From Bacteroidales bacterium (lineage in GTDB: Bacteria; Bacteroidota; Bacteroidia; Bacteroidales; UBA932): DNA of 64,000 bases. The translations under genes and the position numbers were made by a program. Where the stretch lies: NCBI GenBank assembly GCA_022648685.1, contig JALCMW010000003.1, positions 62,001-126,000 of the forward strand, in the 5' to 3' direction. The notes below the pieces were generated by a model. The model did not search any database. It was not told the DNA's origin and was given only the letters and a program-made list of their open reading frames with translations. Of the stretch, positions 8,202 through 17,998 are shown in pieces; position 1 is the first letter of the stretch, and every line of letters begins with the position of its first letter.

Positions 8202-8258
8202 TATATTTGCATCACTCCCGTAAGTCTTTGGAATGACTTATAAGAGCTTCCATAAGCT
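8202..8258 (+). promoter_or_regulatory. Promoter and short structured leader of the first rhamnosidase gene
   Basis: TATATTTG at 8202-8209 is a perfect -7 box; expected start point near 8216. The roughly 60-nt leader can form two small hairpins: TAAGTC/GACTTA (8221-8226 with 8235-8240) and AGCTT/AAGCT (8245-8249 with 8254-8258). Their role is unknown. Confidence 0.5.
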
Positions 8259-8275
8259 AATAACACACAAAGAAT

Positions 8276-11167
8276 ATGAACAGATCTTTTTTATTTTCCA
8301 CCGTATTATCAATTCTTTTGATACTATCCGGCGGCCTTTTCACAGCTTCCGGACATCAGCAAGGCAATATCTGCGTAACTTCCCTGACTACTGAGATGAG
8401 CACGGATCCCGTAGGTGTCGGAACAACCGTTCCCCGTTTGAGCTGGAAGCTTAAACCCGCAGGCAAGACTTACGAACAAGATGTCCGCCAGACAGGATAC
8501 CGCATACTGGTTGCAAGTTCGGTGCGCAACTTGAACCGAAATGTGGGAGATCTCTGGGATAGCGGCAACGTTTCTTCGGACCAGTCCGTATATATCAAGT
8601 ATGGAGGGAAGCCTCTTTCCAGTGGAATGAAAGCTTATTGGAAAGTCAAAGTTGCTACAAACAAAGGTGATACCGATTGGAGTGATGCTTATGGCGACCG
8701 CAAACCTTCTTTCTGGCAAATGTCTTTGCTGGACAATGCAGGATGGAAGGCGGAATGGATAGGCGGGGATTATCCCGATGATCTGGTGAAGGGACATACC
8801 AAGGTGAATGCACGGTATTTGCGCAAGGAATTCACTTCGAAGGGGAAGATTTCCAGCGCCGTCATGTATATCTGCGGGTTGGGTCTGTATGAAGCTTATG
8901 TGAACGGTTCCATGCTTGGGGCCGGAACTCCAGGCTATGCCGGAGAAGGCAAGAATGAAACCATTTACGGTTCCCAGATGCTTGCCCCTACATTGTCTTA
9001 TTACGACAATACCGTCTATTTCAATACGTTCGATGTCACTTCCTTGCTGCGTAAAGGCGGTAATGCCCTTGGGGTGATTTTGGGCAACGGAAGGTATACA
9101 TCCATGCGTATGCCCGGAGTGCATGATTTCGGGATCCCCAAATTGCTGCTTCAGCTTGAAATAACTTATAAAGACGGCAGCAAGTCATATGTAGTCAGCG
9201 ACGGTTCATGGAAAATAACCGAACAGGGGCCTATTCGTACAAATAATGAATGGGACGGGGAAGTATATGATGCAAATATGGAAATGCCTGGCTGGAATAT
9301 GCCGGGATATGAAAAATCAGGACGGATGGACGGTAGCATATGGCAAAGTGCCGGCAAAGTCAAGGCACCTTCCGGTGTTATGAAACCGCAGCCGAATCCG
9401 AATATCAGGATAATGGATTTCGTAAAGCCTGTTTCCGTTTTCGAACTGAGCAACGCCGGAACGGACAGCAACGGAAAGAAAACCTACATACTAGATATGG
9501 GACAGAATATGGTTGGTGTACTGCTTCTAAGGAATATACAGAGCCATGCGCAGGGAGATACGCTTACTTTGCGTTTTGCCGAGACTTTGAAACCGGACAG
9601 TTCCCTCTATGTTGCGAATCTACGTTCTGCGGAAGCCAGGGATACTTATATCTGCAAGGCTTCGGACAAATCCAAGGCCGTGAGTTGGTATCCGTCTTTT
9701 ATATATCACGGTTTCAGGTATGTTGAACTCAAAGGATTCGACGAAAAGCCGTCACTCGACGACTTCACCGGTTTGGTCATATATGATGATATGGCTTCCA
9801 CCGCTTCTTTCCATACTTCGAATGAAGTTATAAACACTGTTTTCAAGAATGCTTTCTGGGGTATAAGGGGCAATTATCGTGGAATGCCTACCGATTGTCC
9901 TCAAAGGGATGAACGTATGGGATGGATGGGAGACCGTACCACAGGATGTTACGGGGAATCTTATCTGTTTGACAATCATCTGCTTTATTCCAAATGGCTG
10001 CAGGACATAGAAGAATCCCAGACTAAGGCCGGCGGTGTACCTGATGTGGCTCCCGCTTTCTGGAAGGTGTATTCGGACAATATTACTTGGCCGGGAGTTT
10101 TCATAACGGCAGCCGACATGATATACAGGCAGTTTGGTGATGTCAAGCCAATGGCTTCCCATTATTCCGCCATGAAGAAGTGGCTGGTTTATATGAAAAA
10201 CAGATATGGCAAGGATGGAATTATGACAAAGGACAGGTATGGTGACTGGTGTATGCCGCCTGAATCTCTGAATCTCATACATTCCAAAGACCCTTCCAGA
10301 ATTACTGCCGGTCCTGTTCTTTCCACAGCTTTTTATTATCATTTGTGCGGCATCATGTCGAATTTCGCTTCTATTCTGGGAAATGAGTCGGATTGCAAGT
10401 ATTTCGCCGATGAGGCTTTGGCGTCGAGCAAAGCTTTCAATGCAAAATATTTCAATGAAAAAGAAGGTTATTATGCCAATAATACGGTTACGGCCAATAT
10501 CCTTCCCCTTTATTTCGGAATGGTTCCGGAAGGCAGACAAAAAGAGGTCTTCGCACGTATTGTGGACAAAACGATGAATGATTTCGGAGGCCATGTAAGT
10601 ACGGGAGTCGTCGGAATCGAGGAACTTATGAGAGGCCTGACAGAATTCGGAAGCCCGGAGCTGGCCTTAAAGATAGCTTCAAACGACACTTATCCAAGCT
10701 GGGGATACATGGCAAAACACGGTGCAACTACCATATGGGAATTATGGAATGGCAATACAGCCGATCCTGCGATGAACTCGGGAAACCATGTGATGCTGCT
10801 TGGGGATCTTCTGATCTGGGACATGGGATACATAGGAGGAATTTCTGCGGCGTCTCCGGGTTATAAAACCGTTATGCTTAAACCTTATCCGGTGAAAGGA
10901 CTCGATTATGCCAATGTCTCTTATGAAAGTATCCACGGAACTATTGCAAGCAATTGGGAAAAGGACGGGGACAAGTTCTCATGGGACTTCACCATTCCAT
11001 ACAATACTACGGGAAATGTATATTTTCCTGTTAAAGGTCGAATGGCGGAAAAAGACATGACAGCAATACGTAATGCCGGCGGAACTTATGTCGGCAAGGA
11101 GGATGGTTTCATCGAATTTACCTTCCCTTCGGGATCTTACAGCGTAACTGTGGATTATCCGGAATAA
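8276..11167 (+). CDS. Secreted alpha-L-rhamnosidase, GH78
   Basis: 963 residues; removes terminal alpha-L-rhamnose from plant glycosides or polysaccharides. A signal peptide covers roughly residues 1-27 (hydrophobic LFSTVLSILLILSGGLF), so it works in the periplasm or at the surface; no lipobox. An N-terminal beta-sandwich starts at STDPVGVGTTVPRLSWKL, the usual start of GH78 proteins. The (alpha/alpha)6 catalytic barrel carries DCPQRDERMGWMGDR (about 540-555), which holds the acidic residues including the general acid. A second conserved glutamate is in ATTIWELWNG (about 818-828). A C-terminal beta-domain follows. It is the first of two paralogues flanking an AraC-type regulator, with its own promoter and a perfect terminator hairpin just downstream. 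Exact specificity cannot be read. Confidence 0.92.
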   Translation: MNRSFLFSTVLSILLILSGGLFTASGHQQGNICVTSLTTEMSTDPVGVGTTVPRLSWKLKPAGKTYEQDVRQTGYRILVASSVRNLNRNVGDLWDSGNVSSDQSVYIKYGGKPLSSGMKAYWKVKVATNKGDTDWSDAYGDRKPSFWQMSLLDNAGWKAEWIGGDYPDDLVKGHTKVNARYLRKEFTSKGKISSAVMYICGLGLYEAYVNGSMLGAGTPGYAGEGKNETIYGSQMLAPTLSYYDNTVYFNTFDVTSLLRKGGNALGVILGNGRYTSMRMPGVHDFGIPKLLLQLEITYKDGSKSYVVSDGSWKITEQGPIRTNNEWDGEVYDANMEMPGWNMPGYEKSGRMDGSIWQSAGKVKAPSGVMKPQPNPNIRIMDFVKPVSVFELSNAGTDSNGKKTYILDMGQNMVGVLLLRNIQSHAQGDTLTLRFAETLKPDSSLYVANLRSAEARDTYICKASDKSKAVSWYPSFIYHGFRYVELKGFDEKPSLDDFTGLVIYDDMASTASFHTSNEVINTVFKNAFWGIRGNYRGMPTDCPQRDERMGWMGDRTTGCYGESYLFDNHLLYSKWLQDIEESQTKAGGVPDVAPAFWKVYSDNITWPGVFITAADMIYRQFGDVKPMASHYSAMKKWLVYMKNRYGKDGIMTKDRYGDWCMPPESLNLIHSKDPSRITAGPVLSTAFYYHLCGIMSNFASILGNESDCKYFADEALASSKAFNAKYFNEKEGYYANNTVTANILPLYFGMVPEGRQKEVFARIVDKTMNDFGGHVSTGVVGIEELMRGLTEFGSPELALKIASNDTYPSWGYMAKHGATTIWELWNGNTADPAMNSGNHVMLLGDLLIWDMGYIGGISAASPGYKTVMLKPYPVKGLDYANVSYESIHGTIASNWEKDGDKFSWDFTIPYNTTGNVYFPVKGRMAEKDMTAIRNAGGTYVGKEDGFIEFTFPSGSYSVTVDYPE

Positions 11168-11188
11168 CCGGTTGTAACAGTTGCTTAA

Positions 11189-11217
11189 GGATATCCGGAT
11201 TCCCGGATATCCTTTTT
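11189..11217. terminator. Intrinsic terminator between rhamnosidase and AraC-type gene
   Basis: Perfect 10-bp stem: GGATATCCGG (11189-11198), loop ATTC, CCGGATATCC (11203-11212), then TTTTT on the plus strand. It ends the first rhamnosidase transcript. The AraC-type gene stops at 11219 on the other strand, so the hairpin may serve both, though the U-tract is poor in that direction. Confidence 0.85.
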
Positions 11218-11218
11218 A

Positions 11219-12136
11219 TTATTTTTGCCCTGTTTTGTGATATTGGGTTATCAGCCTGTATTGCTGTGGCGTTATGCCTTCTTTTTTCTTGAAGGTGCAG
11301 AAGAAATATTCGTAATTGTTGAACCCGGAAGCGAAGACTATGTCTTTTATAGGTTCTTGACTGTATGAGAGAAGTTCCTTGATTTTCGTCAGTTTTATTT
11401 CATTTATATATTGCGCGGGTGCGAATCCGGTGTACATCTTGAATATTTTCCTGAAATTGGAATAGCTCATGCACAAATCGTCAGCCAGCTGCTGCGGCTT
11501 TATGGTTTTGTACTGATCGCTGATCAATGTCTTTGCCCTGTTGATTTGTTTCTCGATATCCGAAGTGCTGAAAGTGTTGTTCCTGTCGTAGAAAAATGCC
11601 AGGCTCAACAAGTAATTCGTGATGCTTGACAATACTACCTGGAATCCTGATACCTGGTCCGTTGCTACCTGCAGCGCCCTCTGATACAAATTTACTATTT
11701 CATCATGCAGACCAACATTAAACACAGGTCTGCTTTTAGAAAAGAACCCGTTGGATATTCTCGAATCTATATTTTCTCCTTTGAATCCTATCCAGTATTC
11801 TTTCCACCCCGTCTTCTTGTCCGGCATATAGTTGTGCCATTCCCTCGGAAACAGGAGGAACATGTTTCCTTCATTGATTGGAATTATTTTCCTTCCTGTG
11901 GAATCGGAAGTGAAAAGTCCTTTGCCCTTTGTTATGTAAAGAATCTGATATTCGTTCAATATTCTTCCCTGTTCGGTGGAGAATACATATTCGGAAGTCT
12001 TGTCTGTGGACGGATAATCGGGAGGATATGGCATATCGGCTCCTATGTCCTGGGATCCTACGGAATTGACGGAAATTCCCCATTTCAGATCTAGCTTATT
12101 TGCAACCAGATGTTTTACATAATATGTGGTAGCCAT
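11219..12136 (-). CDS. AraC-family transcriptional regulator, probably of L-rhamnose genes
   Basis: 305 residues. The N-terminal half is a cupin-like ligand-binding domain (YQILYITKGKGLFTSD...INEGNMFLLFPREWHNY, about 60-110). The C-terminal about 100 residues form the double helix-turn-helix, with QQLADDLCMSYSNFRKIFKMYTG and IVFASGFNNYEYFFCTFKKKEGITPQQYR. It is transcribed away from the second rhamnosidase and the rhaBAD genes, the usual place for an AraC-type activator, so L-rhamnose or rhamnulose is the likely effector (inference). It is not assigned to RhaR or RhaS because the resemblance is only at family level. Confidence 0.85.
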   Translation of the reverse strand: MATTYYVKHLVANKLDLKWGISVNSVGSQDIGADMPYPPDYPSTDKTSEYVFSTEQGRILNEYQILYITKGKGLFTSDSTGRKIIPINEGNMFLLFPREWHNYMPDKKTGWKEYWIGFKGENIDSRISNGFFSKSRPVFNVGLHDEIVNLYQRALQVATDQVSGFQVVLSSITNYLLSLAFFYDRNNTFSTSDIEKQINRAKTLISDQYKTIKPQQLADDLCMSYSNFRKIFKMYTGFAPAQYINEIKLTKIKELLSYSQEPIKDIVFASGFNNYEYFFCTFKKKEGITPQQYRLITQYHKTGQK

Positions 12137-12240
12137 TTGTTTTTAACGTTATAGTCTTATTATATTCGGATAAAGTTACAAAAATCATTTTCAATAATCC
12201 GTGTATCAAATATTGCAGTATTCCAATGGAAATTAGTATG

Positions 12241-12274
12241 TACTTTTATCTCTGGAACAAATCATATAAAAGTA
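12241..12274. promoter_or_regulatory. Candidate operator for the AraC-type regulator
   Basis: TACTTTTAT (12241-12249) and ATAAAAGTA (12266-12274) form a perfect 9-bp inverted repeat whose arms start 25 bp apart, with GTAT-like bases extending both arms on their outer side. It ends 7 bp upstream of the TATACTTG -7 box, covering the -33 position where an activator would contact RNA polymerase. Confidence 0.45.
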
Positions 12275-12281
12275 ATACGAC

Positions 12282-12289
12282 TATACTTG
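12282..12289 (+). promoter_or_regulatory. Promoter -7 element of the rhamnosidase-rhaBAD operon
   Basis: TATACTTG differs from TAnnTTTG by one base, consistent with an activator-dependent promoter. Expected start point near 12296, leaving a leader of about 200 nt before the ATG at 12498. Confidence 0.4.
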
Positions 12290-12497
12290 TCAGTGCGTTA
12301 CAAATATACTAAAACAAATTAAGCGATGATTGCCCCGGCCCCGGATTTCTCATCGGAATATTTCCGGGACTTTTCGCAATCGGCAGAATGCCTTTCCGGC
12401 GATTAATACCGCAGTCGATCAATATGTGGAAACTGGTAAGTATGTTCCATATGATTTGAATCTTAATAACACAATAAACAATAATAACTGTTGTAAT

Positions 12498-15248
12498 ATG
12501 AAAACAAAGAATCTTGTCTTTTGCCTTTTTACCCTTTTCGCTTTGGGGATTTTAGCAGACGGCAAATGTTTTTCACACGCTGAAGTTTATGATTTGAAGT
12601 GTGAGCAGGCTTCGGATCCTTTGTCGGTTTCCGTTGCCGCTCCACGGTTCAGCTGGAAAAATGCCGGCAGTAAAAATGGATTTGTGCAAAGTGCTTACAG
12701 AATCATGGTTTATTCGGATGCTTCGAAAGGAAAAGAACGTGCCGGTAAGCTCGTATGGGACAGCGGTAAAGTGCTTTCATCATCTTCCGTACTTGTACCT
12801 TTCGGAGGAACCGGAAATCTGGAAGCCGGCCGGACATATTTCTGGAAAGTCCGTACCTGGGATGGAAAAGGACATGCTTCCGGATGGAGCCACGATGCAA
12901 TATTCAGGACTGCCGTTTCGGATTGGCACGGAGCAAAATGGATAACTTTGGAACCTGACAAAAAGGATGAGATTATTACGAATGCCATTCATCAGGAAAG
13001 AGGGGCCAGAAAAGTTCTCGGCAACAAGAAGACAGGGTTTTACAAACTTCCTTTGTTCAGGAAGGAATTTAACGTTTCCAAGCCGGTGCGTAAGGCGTAT
13101 GCTTGTGTCAGCGGTCTCGGCCAGTTCGATTTTTTTGTCAACGGAGCCAAGGTAAGTGATCATTTCCTGGATCCCGGATGGACGAAATACGACAAGAATG
13201 CACAGTATGTGGTTTTTGATGTTACTGATATGCTGGATAAAGGGTCCAACGCTCTGGGAGTTATGCTGGGGAACGGCTTTTTCAATATTCCCCGGGCCCG
13301 TTATTTCAAGATACTGCAATCTTACGGTGCCCCGAGGCTGAAAATGATGCTGACTTTGGAATATGAAGACGGAAGCGTCGGCTATGTAACGACTGGGCAG
13401 GACTGGAAAACGGCCGCCGGGCCTGTCACTTTCAGCAGCATATACGGAGGCGAGGATTATGATTCGGAATTGTACCGAGACGGATGGGCCGACGCCGGTT
13501 TCGACGACGGCAACTGGTACGAACCTTTGGTTGCAGACTGGAAGACGAAGCTGGAGCCTCAGAATGCAAAGCCTTTGAAAATAATTGAAAAATTCCCTTC
13601 CGTACGTCATTTCAAAAATGCTCATGGTTGGATATATGATCTCGGAGTCAATTCTTCCGCAATAGTCAGTGTTGAAGTTTCGGCAGGGAAACCGTCGCCG
13701 GTAAAAATGGAAATGGCTGAACTCCTGGATAAGGATAGTCTTCTTTATCTCAAAACCAATTGGAATCCTTATTATTGCATATACACCCCGAAAGCGAATT
13801 CCGTTTCAGTATGGCAGCCAAGGTTCACTTATTACGGTTTCAGATATGTCGAGGTGACGGGTGCCGTTCCCGAAGGGGAGCCTAATCCCGAAGGTCTTCC
13901 TGTAATAAAGTCGATGACTGGACTGCATACTTCGGCTTGCGGACGACCAGCCGGAACTTTCAGGTGTTCGAATGATCTTTTTAATCGGATAGATACTCTT
14001 ATCGACAGAGCAGTGCAGAGCAATACGGCAAGCATTTTGACAGATTGCCCTCAAAGGGAAAAACTGGGATGGCTGGAGCAGGATCATCTCATGCAATATT
14101 CCCTGCTTTACGGTTATGACCTTTCCGGACTTTATACGAAAATAATGGAAGATATCCGCATAGCACAGAATCCGAACGGCATGGTACCTACCATTGCTCC
14201 CGAATATGTCGTATTCAAGGATGGCTTTGTAGATACTCCGGAGTGGGGCAGTACGTTCATCATCAGTCCGTGGTATTATTATATATGGTATGGAGATGAT
14301 TCCCTTATAAAGACATATTATAAGGATATGAAGAGATATGTTTCATATCTTTCGTCCAAGGCTGTGGATAATATCGTGGCATACGGTCTCGGAGACTGGT
14401 ACGATATCGGACCGAATCCGAATCCCGGTGTTTCCCAGATGACGTCGAACGGGGTTTCCGCCACCGCCATATATTATTATGATGTATGCCTGATGGAGAA
14501 AATGGCACGGCTTCAGGGCCTTTCAGGCGACGCTGCTTCGTTCGAAGCTCTTGCGAAAAAGATAAAAGCAGCCTTTAACGCCAGATTCTGGAATCCCGTG
14601 ACTCGGAAATATGACCGTGACAGCCAGGCCGCCAATGCAATGGCTCTTTTCATGGGCCTTGTTACGGATGAAAACAAAAGCAGAGTACTTGACAACCTGA
14701 TTGCAGATATACGTGCGCGCGGAAATGCCCTGACAGCAGGCGATGTGGGTTACCGTTATGTTGTCCAGGCTCTTGAGGATGCCGGACGTTCGGATGTCAT
14801 TTTCGATATGAACAGCCGTTCGGATGTTCCTGGATATGGCTGGCAACTCAGCCATGGTGCGACTGCTCTTACAGAGACATGGCAGGCTATGCCTAACAGA
14901 TCCAATAACCATCTTATGCTGGGACATCTGGAAGAATGGCTTTACAGTGGTTTGGGCGGCATTCGGCCTGATGAATCCGGTGATGCCGGCAGTGTCGGCT
15001 GGAAACATTTCTTCATAGCTCCCCAGCCGGCAGGTGACATTACTTCATGCAAGGTTACTTACGAGTCCCCTTACGGCGATATAGTATCGTCATGGAAAAT
15101 AACTGAAGGGGAGGGGAACGGCAGGCATTTCCGCCTTTCAGTGACTATTCCTCCGAACAGTTCCGCTATGGTCTTCCTTCCGGGGGAAACATCGGGGAAG
15201 GATTACGGATCGGGCAGTTATGTATTCCAATCCACAATAATTAAATGA
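12498..15248 (+). CDS. Secreted alpha-L-rhamnosidase, GH78 (second paralogue)
   Basis: 916 residues from the ATG that begins a signal peptide (MKTKNLVFCLFTLFALGILADG). The frame is open further upstream to 12330, but that extension has no signal-like or conserved sequence and lies in the leader. GH78 layout: N-terminal SDPLSVSVAAPRFSWKN, the barrel motif DCPQREKLGWLEQDH (about 515-529) and the second acidic motif SHGATALTETWQ (about 784-795). The acidic motif differs from the first paralogue (REKLGWLEQD against RDERMGWMGD), so the two probably prefer different aglycones or linkages. It overlaps rhaB by 4 nt (ATGA), placing release of rhamnose and its catabolism in one operon. Confidence 0.92.
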   Translation: MKTKNLVFCLFTLFALGILADGKCFSHAEVYDLKCEQASDPLSVSVAAPRFSWKNAGSKNGFVQSAYRIMVYSDASKGKERAGKLVWDSGKVLSSSSVLVPFGGTGNLEAGRTYFWKVRTWDGKGHASGWSHDAIFRTAVSDWHGAKWITLEPDKKDEIITNAIHQERGARKVLGNKKTGFYKLPLFRKEFNVSKPVRKAYACVSGLGQFDFFVNGAKVSDHFLDPGWTKYDKNAQYVVFDVTDMLDKGSNALGVMLGNGFFNIPRARYFKILQSYGAPRLKMMLTLEYEDGSVGYVTTGQDWKTAAGPVTFSSIYGGEDYDSELYRDGWADAGFDDGNWYEPLVADWKTKLEPQNAKPLKIIEKFPSVRHFKNAHGWIYDLGVNSSAIVSVEVSAGKPSPVKMEMAELLDKDSLLYLKTNWNPYYCIYTPKANSVSVWQPRFTYYGFRYVEVTGAVPEGEPNPEGLPVIKSMTGLHTSACGRPAGTFRCSNDLFNRIDTLIDRAVQSNTASILTDCPQREKLGWLEQDHLMQYSLLYGYDLSGLYTKIMEDIRIAQNPNGMVPTIAPEYVVFKDGFVDTPEWGSTFIISPWYYYIWYGDDSLIKTYYKDMKRYVSYLSSKAVDNIVAYGLGDWYDIGPNPNPGVSQMTSNGVSATAIYYYDVCLMEKMARLQGLSGDAASFEALAKKIKAAFNARFWNPVTRKYDRDSQAANAMALFMGLVTDENKSRVLDNLIADIRARGNALTAGDVGYRYVVQALEDAGRSDVIFDMNSRSDVPGYGWQLSHGATALTETWQAMPNRSNNHLMLGHLEEWLYSGLGGIRPDESGDAGSVGWKHFFIAPQPAGDITSCKVTYESPYGDIVSSWKITEGEGNGRHFRLSVTIPPNSSAMVFLPGETSGKDYGSGSYVFQSTIIK

Positions 15249-16687
15249 TCATGGAAAATTCAGATACACATTATTTTGCTGCGTTCGATCTGGGAGCGAC
15301 CAGCGGGCGTGCCGTGTTGGGGAAATTTGAAGACGGACAGTTTTCCATGGAGGAGGTATACCGTTTTCCGAACGGAATCATGGAACTGAACGGTAAATAT
15401 TTCTGGAATATCTACGATATTTTCTCGAATGTGCGGAAAGCTTTGACAATGATTGCGAAACGCGGTATAGAGCTGTCTTCCATAGGCATTGACAGCTGGG
15501 GCGTGGATTTCGGCTATATTGCCGGAGACGGGACTTTGCTCGGTCTTCCCCGTGCATATAGGGATCCTTATACCTCAGGTATTCCATCCGAGGTGTTCAA
15601 GATAATTCCGAGGGATGAACTTTATGATATTACAGGTATACAGATTCTGGATTTCAATTCCGTTTTCCAGTTGTATGCCGCTAAAAATGAAAAATCATCG
15701 GCTTTGGAATATGCCGGCAAGATTCTCTTTATTCCGGATTTGCTTTTATATTTCCTGACGGGAAAAATGGTTTGCGAATATACGGAAGCTTCGACATCCC
15801 AGCTTATCGATCCACGAACAAGGGATTTCGACAGATCTGTCCTTTCCAGATTGGGCATAGACTCTTCAATACTGTTGCCTCCGGTTCAGCCCGGGACGGT
15901 AGCAGGAAAGCTGGATAACCGTATTGCCGCGGAGACGGGTCTCCGTCCGGGAATTCCGGTTGTCGCCGTTGCCGAACACGATACGGCCTCCGCAGTTGTT
16001 GCCGTACCGGCTTCAGATCCCGGGTTCGCTTATCTTAGCAGCGGAACGTGGAGCCTTATGGGCATAGAGTCCGAGAAACCGATCATTTCAGCGGACTCAT
16101 GCAAGATGAACTTCACTAATGAAGGGGGAATCGAAGGTACAGTGAGATTCCTTAAGAATATTACCGGAATGTGGTTGTTGGAGCAGTGCCGCAAGGTCTG
16201 GGAAAAGGAAGGCAGCACTTATGATTATCCGGCTATGGAAAAGATGGCGCAAAACGCTTATCAGGGAAGGACTGTCCCGGTTATCAATCCTGACGATCCT
16301 TCTCTAGCCAATCCTGAAAATATGGTTTCGGCTATATGCAGCCTTGTTGCCGCCGGCGGATATGATCTGCCCGCAAACGATGGTGAGATGATAAGCATCA
16401 TATATCACAGTCTGGTGAAACGTTATGCCGAGGTATTCGGTATGTTGCGTGATTTCGCCGGTTTCCCGTTGAAAAAGCTGCATGTGATAGGAGGCGGTTC
16501 AGCCAATGCTTATATGAACAGGCTTACGGCAAAGGCTTTGGGGGTACCTGTAGCTGCCGGTCCGAAGGAAGCTTCGGCTATCGGAAATATAATGATCCAG
16601 GCAAAGGCTTCAGGGCTTTTCAGGGACCGTTGGGAAATACGCAGGGCTGTTGCCGGATCCTGCAATATGGAAATTTTTAATCCTTGA
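15245..16687 (+). CDS. rhaB: Rhamnulokinase
   Basis: FGGY-family kinase that phosphorylates L-rhamnulose at C1 with ATP; cytoplasmic. Its 480 residues match the family. Visible: the N-terminal phosphate loop FDLGATSGRAVLG (14-26), the substrate-region motif SIGIDSWGVDFGYI (about 80-93), and the C-terminal ATP-site LHVIGGGSANAYMNRLTA. The start overlaps the rhamnosidase stop as ATGA; a second ATG six bases later (15251) is also possible. The order rhaB-rhaA-rhaD follows the pathway except that the isomerase is second. Confidence 0.93.
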   Translation: MIMENSDTHYFAAFDLGATSGRAVLGKFEDGQFSMEEVYRFPNGIMELNGKYFWNIYDIFSNVRKALTMIAKRGIELSSIGIDSWGVDFGYIAGDGTLLGLPRAYRDPYTSGIPSEVFKIIPRDELYDITGIQILDFNSVFQLYAAKNEKSSALEYAGKILFIPDLLLYFLTGKMVCEYTEASTSQLIDPRTRDFDRSVLSRLGIDSSILLPPVQPGTVAGKLDNRIAAETGLRPGIPVVAVAEHDTASAVVAVPASDPGFAYLSSGTWSLMGIESEKPIISADSCKMNFTNEGGIEGTVRFLKNITGMWLLEQCRKVWEKEGSTYDYPAMEKMAQNAYQGRTVPVINPDDPSLANPENMVSAICSLVAAGGYDLPANDGEMISIIYHSLVKRYAEVFGMLRDFAGFPLKKLHVIGGGSANAYMNRLTAKALGVPVAAGPKEASAIGNIMIQAKASGLFRDRWEIRRAVAGSCNMEIFNP

Positions 16688-16725
16688 GTATAACTGGATT
16701 TTACAATTACTAAATTAATAACATT

Positions 16726-17982
16726 ATGAAAGAAGATGTTGTAAACAGAGCATATGACGAGGCCAGGGCCCGTTATGCCGAAATCGGTGTTGATACCGAG
16801 AAAGCTTTGGATAAGTTGCAGGATATCCATATTTCCCTGCACTGCTGGCAGGCTGACGATGTTACCGGGTTCGAGAATCCGGACGGGACGTTGACCGGAG
16901 GTATACAGGCTACCGGCAATTATCCCGGCAAGGCCCGCAATATGGAAGAGGTCCGGGCCGATGTCATTGAAGCCAAATCCATGATTCCAGGCTCCCACAG
17001 ATTGAATCTGCATGCTACTTATGGTGATTTCGGCGGCAAGAGGGTCGACAGAGACCAGATAGAACCTCGTCATTTCGAGGGGTGGATGCAATGGGCGAAG
17101 GAAAACAATATGAAATTGGATTTCAATTCCACCTCTTTTTCCCACCCCAAGAGCGGCAATCTGAGTCTTGCCAATCCTGATCCGGCCATCCGTGATTTTT
17201 GGGTGGAGCATACCAAGCGCTGCCGTGCCATTTCCGAAGAGATGGGCAAAGCCCAGGGCGATCCGTGCATAATGAATGTATGGATTCATGACGGGAGCAA
17301 GGATATTACTGTCAACAGGTTGAAATACAGGGAACTCCTTAAGGATTCACTGGATCGCATATTCGAAAGGAAATATGAGAATATGAAAGATTGCATTGAG
17401 GCCAAGCTGTTCGGAATCGGCCTTGAAAGCTACACTGTCGGTTCCAGCGATTTCTATATCGCTTATGCTTCCAAATATAATAAGATAGTTACTCTCGACA
17501 CAGGGCATTATCATCCGACGGAAAGTATTTCCGACAAGATATCGGCCCTCCTGCCGTTTATTCCTGAGATAATGCTTCATGTGAGCCGTCCGGTAAGATG
17601 GGATTCAGACCATGTTACCATAATCAACGATGAAACAATGGATTTGTGCAAGGAGATAGTAAGGTCCGACGCTTTGTCCAGAGTTCATATCGGATTGGAT
17701 TATTTTGACGCAAGTATCAACAGGATAGGTGCTTATGTTATCGGAGCCCGTGCCACGCAGAAATGTCTGACGGCGGCTCTTCTGGAACCGACGCCGCTAT
17801 TGCGGGATTTCGAGGCCGAAGGAAAGGGCTTCGAAAGGCTGGCTATGCTTGAAGAAGGCAAAAGCATGCCTTGGGGTGCGGTTTATGATGAGTTCTGCCT
17901 TCGCAACGGAGTCCCTGTCGGAGATGCATATCTCAAGGAAGTCGAAAGGTATGAAAAGGATGTTACTTCCAAACGCGGTTGA
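16726..17982 (+). CDS. rhaA: L-rhamnose isomerase
   Basis: Converts L-rhamnose to L-rhamnulose; a metal-dependent (Mn/Zn) TIM-barrel enzyme in the cytoplasm. At 418 residues it is almost exactly the length of E. coli RhaA. Characteristic stretches are ISLHCWQADDVTGFE near the N-terminus, LNLHATYGD, a central IHDGSKDITVNR, and GHYHPTESISDK with metal-binding Asp and His residues. It starts 38 nt after rhaB and ends 16 nt before rhaD, so it is part of the same operon. Confidence 0.95.
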   Translation: MKEDVVNRAYDEARARYAEIGVDTEKALDKLQDIHISLHCWQADDVTGFENPDGTLTGGIQATGNYPGKARNMEEVRADVIEAKSMIPGSHRLNLHATYGDFGGKRVDRDQIEPRHFEGWMQWAKENNMKLDFNSTSFSHPKSGNLSLANPDPAIRDFWVEHTKRCRAISEEMGKAQGDPCIMNVWIHDGSKDITVNRLKYRELLKDSLDRIFERKYENMKDCIEAKLFGIGLESYTVGSSDFYIAYASKYNKIVTLDTGHYHPTESISDKISALLPFIPEIMLHVSRPVRWDSDHVTIINDETMDLCKEIVRSDALSRVHIGLDYFDASINRIGAYVIGARATQKCLTAALLEPTPLLRDFEAEGKGFERLAMLEEGKSMPWGAVYDEFCLRNGVPVGDAYLKEVERYEKDVTSKRG

Positions 17983-17998
17983 TTGAATATTTCAGAAT

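Larger units (their letters stand above)
12137..12497. other. Divergent control region of the rhamnose cluster
   Basis: A 361-nt stretch without a confident gene. It holds a 9-bp inverted repeat (12241-12249 with 12266-12274) and a near-consensus -7 element TATACTTG (12282-12289) facing the second rhamnosidase. The remaining roughly 200-nt leader contains a possible hairpin, CCCGGA around 12340 with TCCGGG around 12363, and an unconvincing 26-codon ORF at 12326-12406. Toward the AraC gene only a weak box (TAACTTTA on the minus strand, about 12172-12179) is visible. Confidence 0.5.

Noticed and set aside
12326..12406. 26-codon ORF in the leader of the second rhamnosidase, considered as a regulatory leader peptide
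   Set aside because: It has no run of one amino acid related to the pathway, and a chance ORF of this length is common in a 200-nt leader.
12330..12497. 56-residue N-terminal extension of the second rhamnosidase
   Set aside because: The extension has no signal-like or conserved sequence, and a perfect signal peptide begins at the 12498 ATG.
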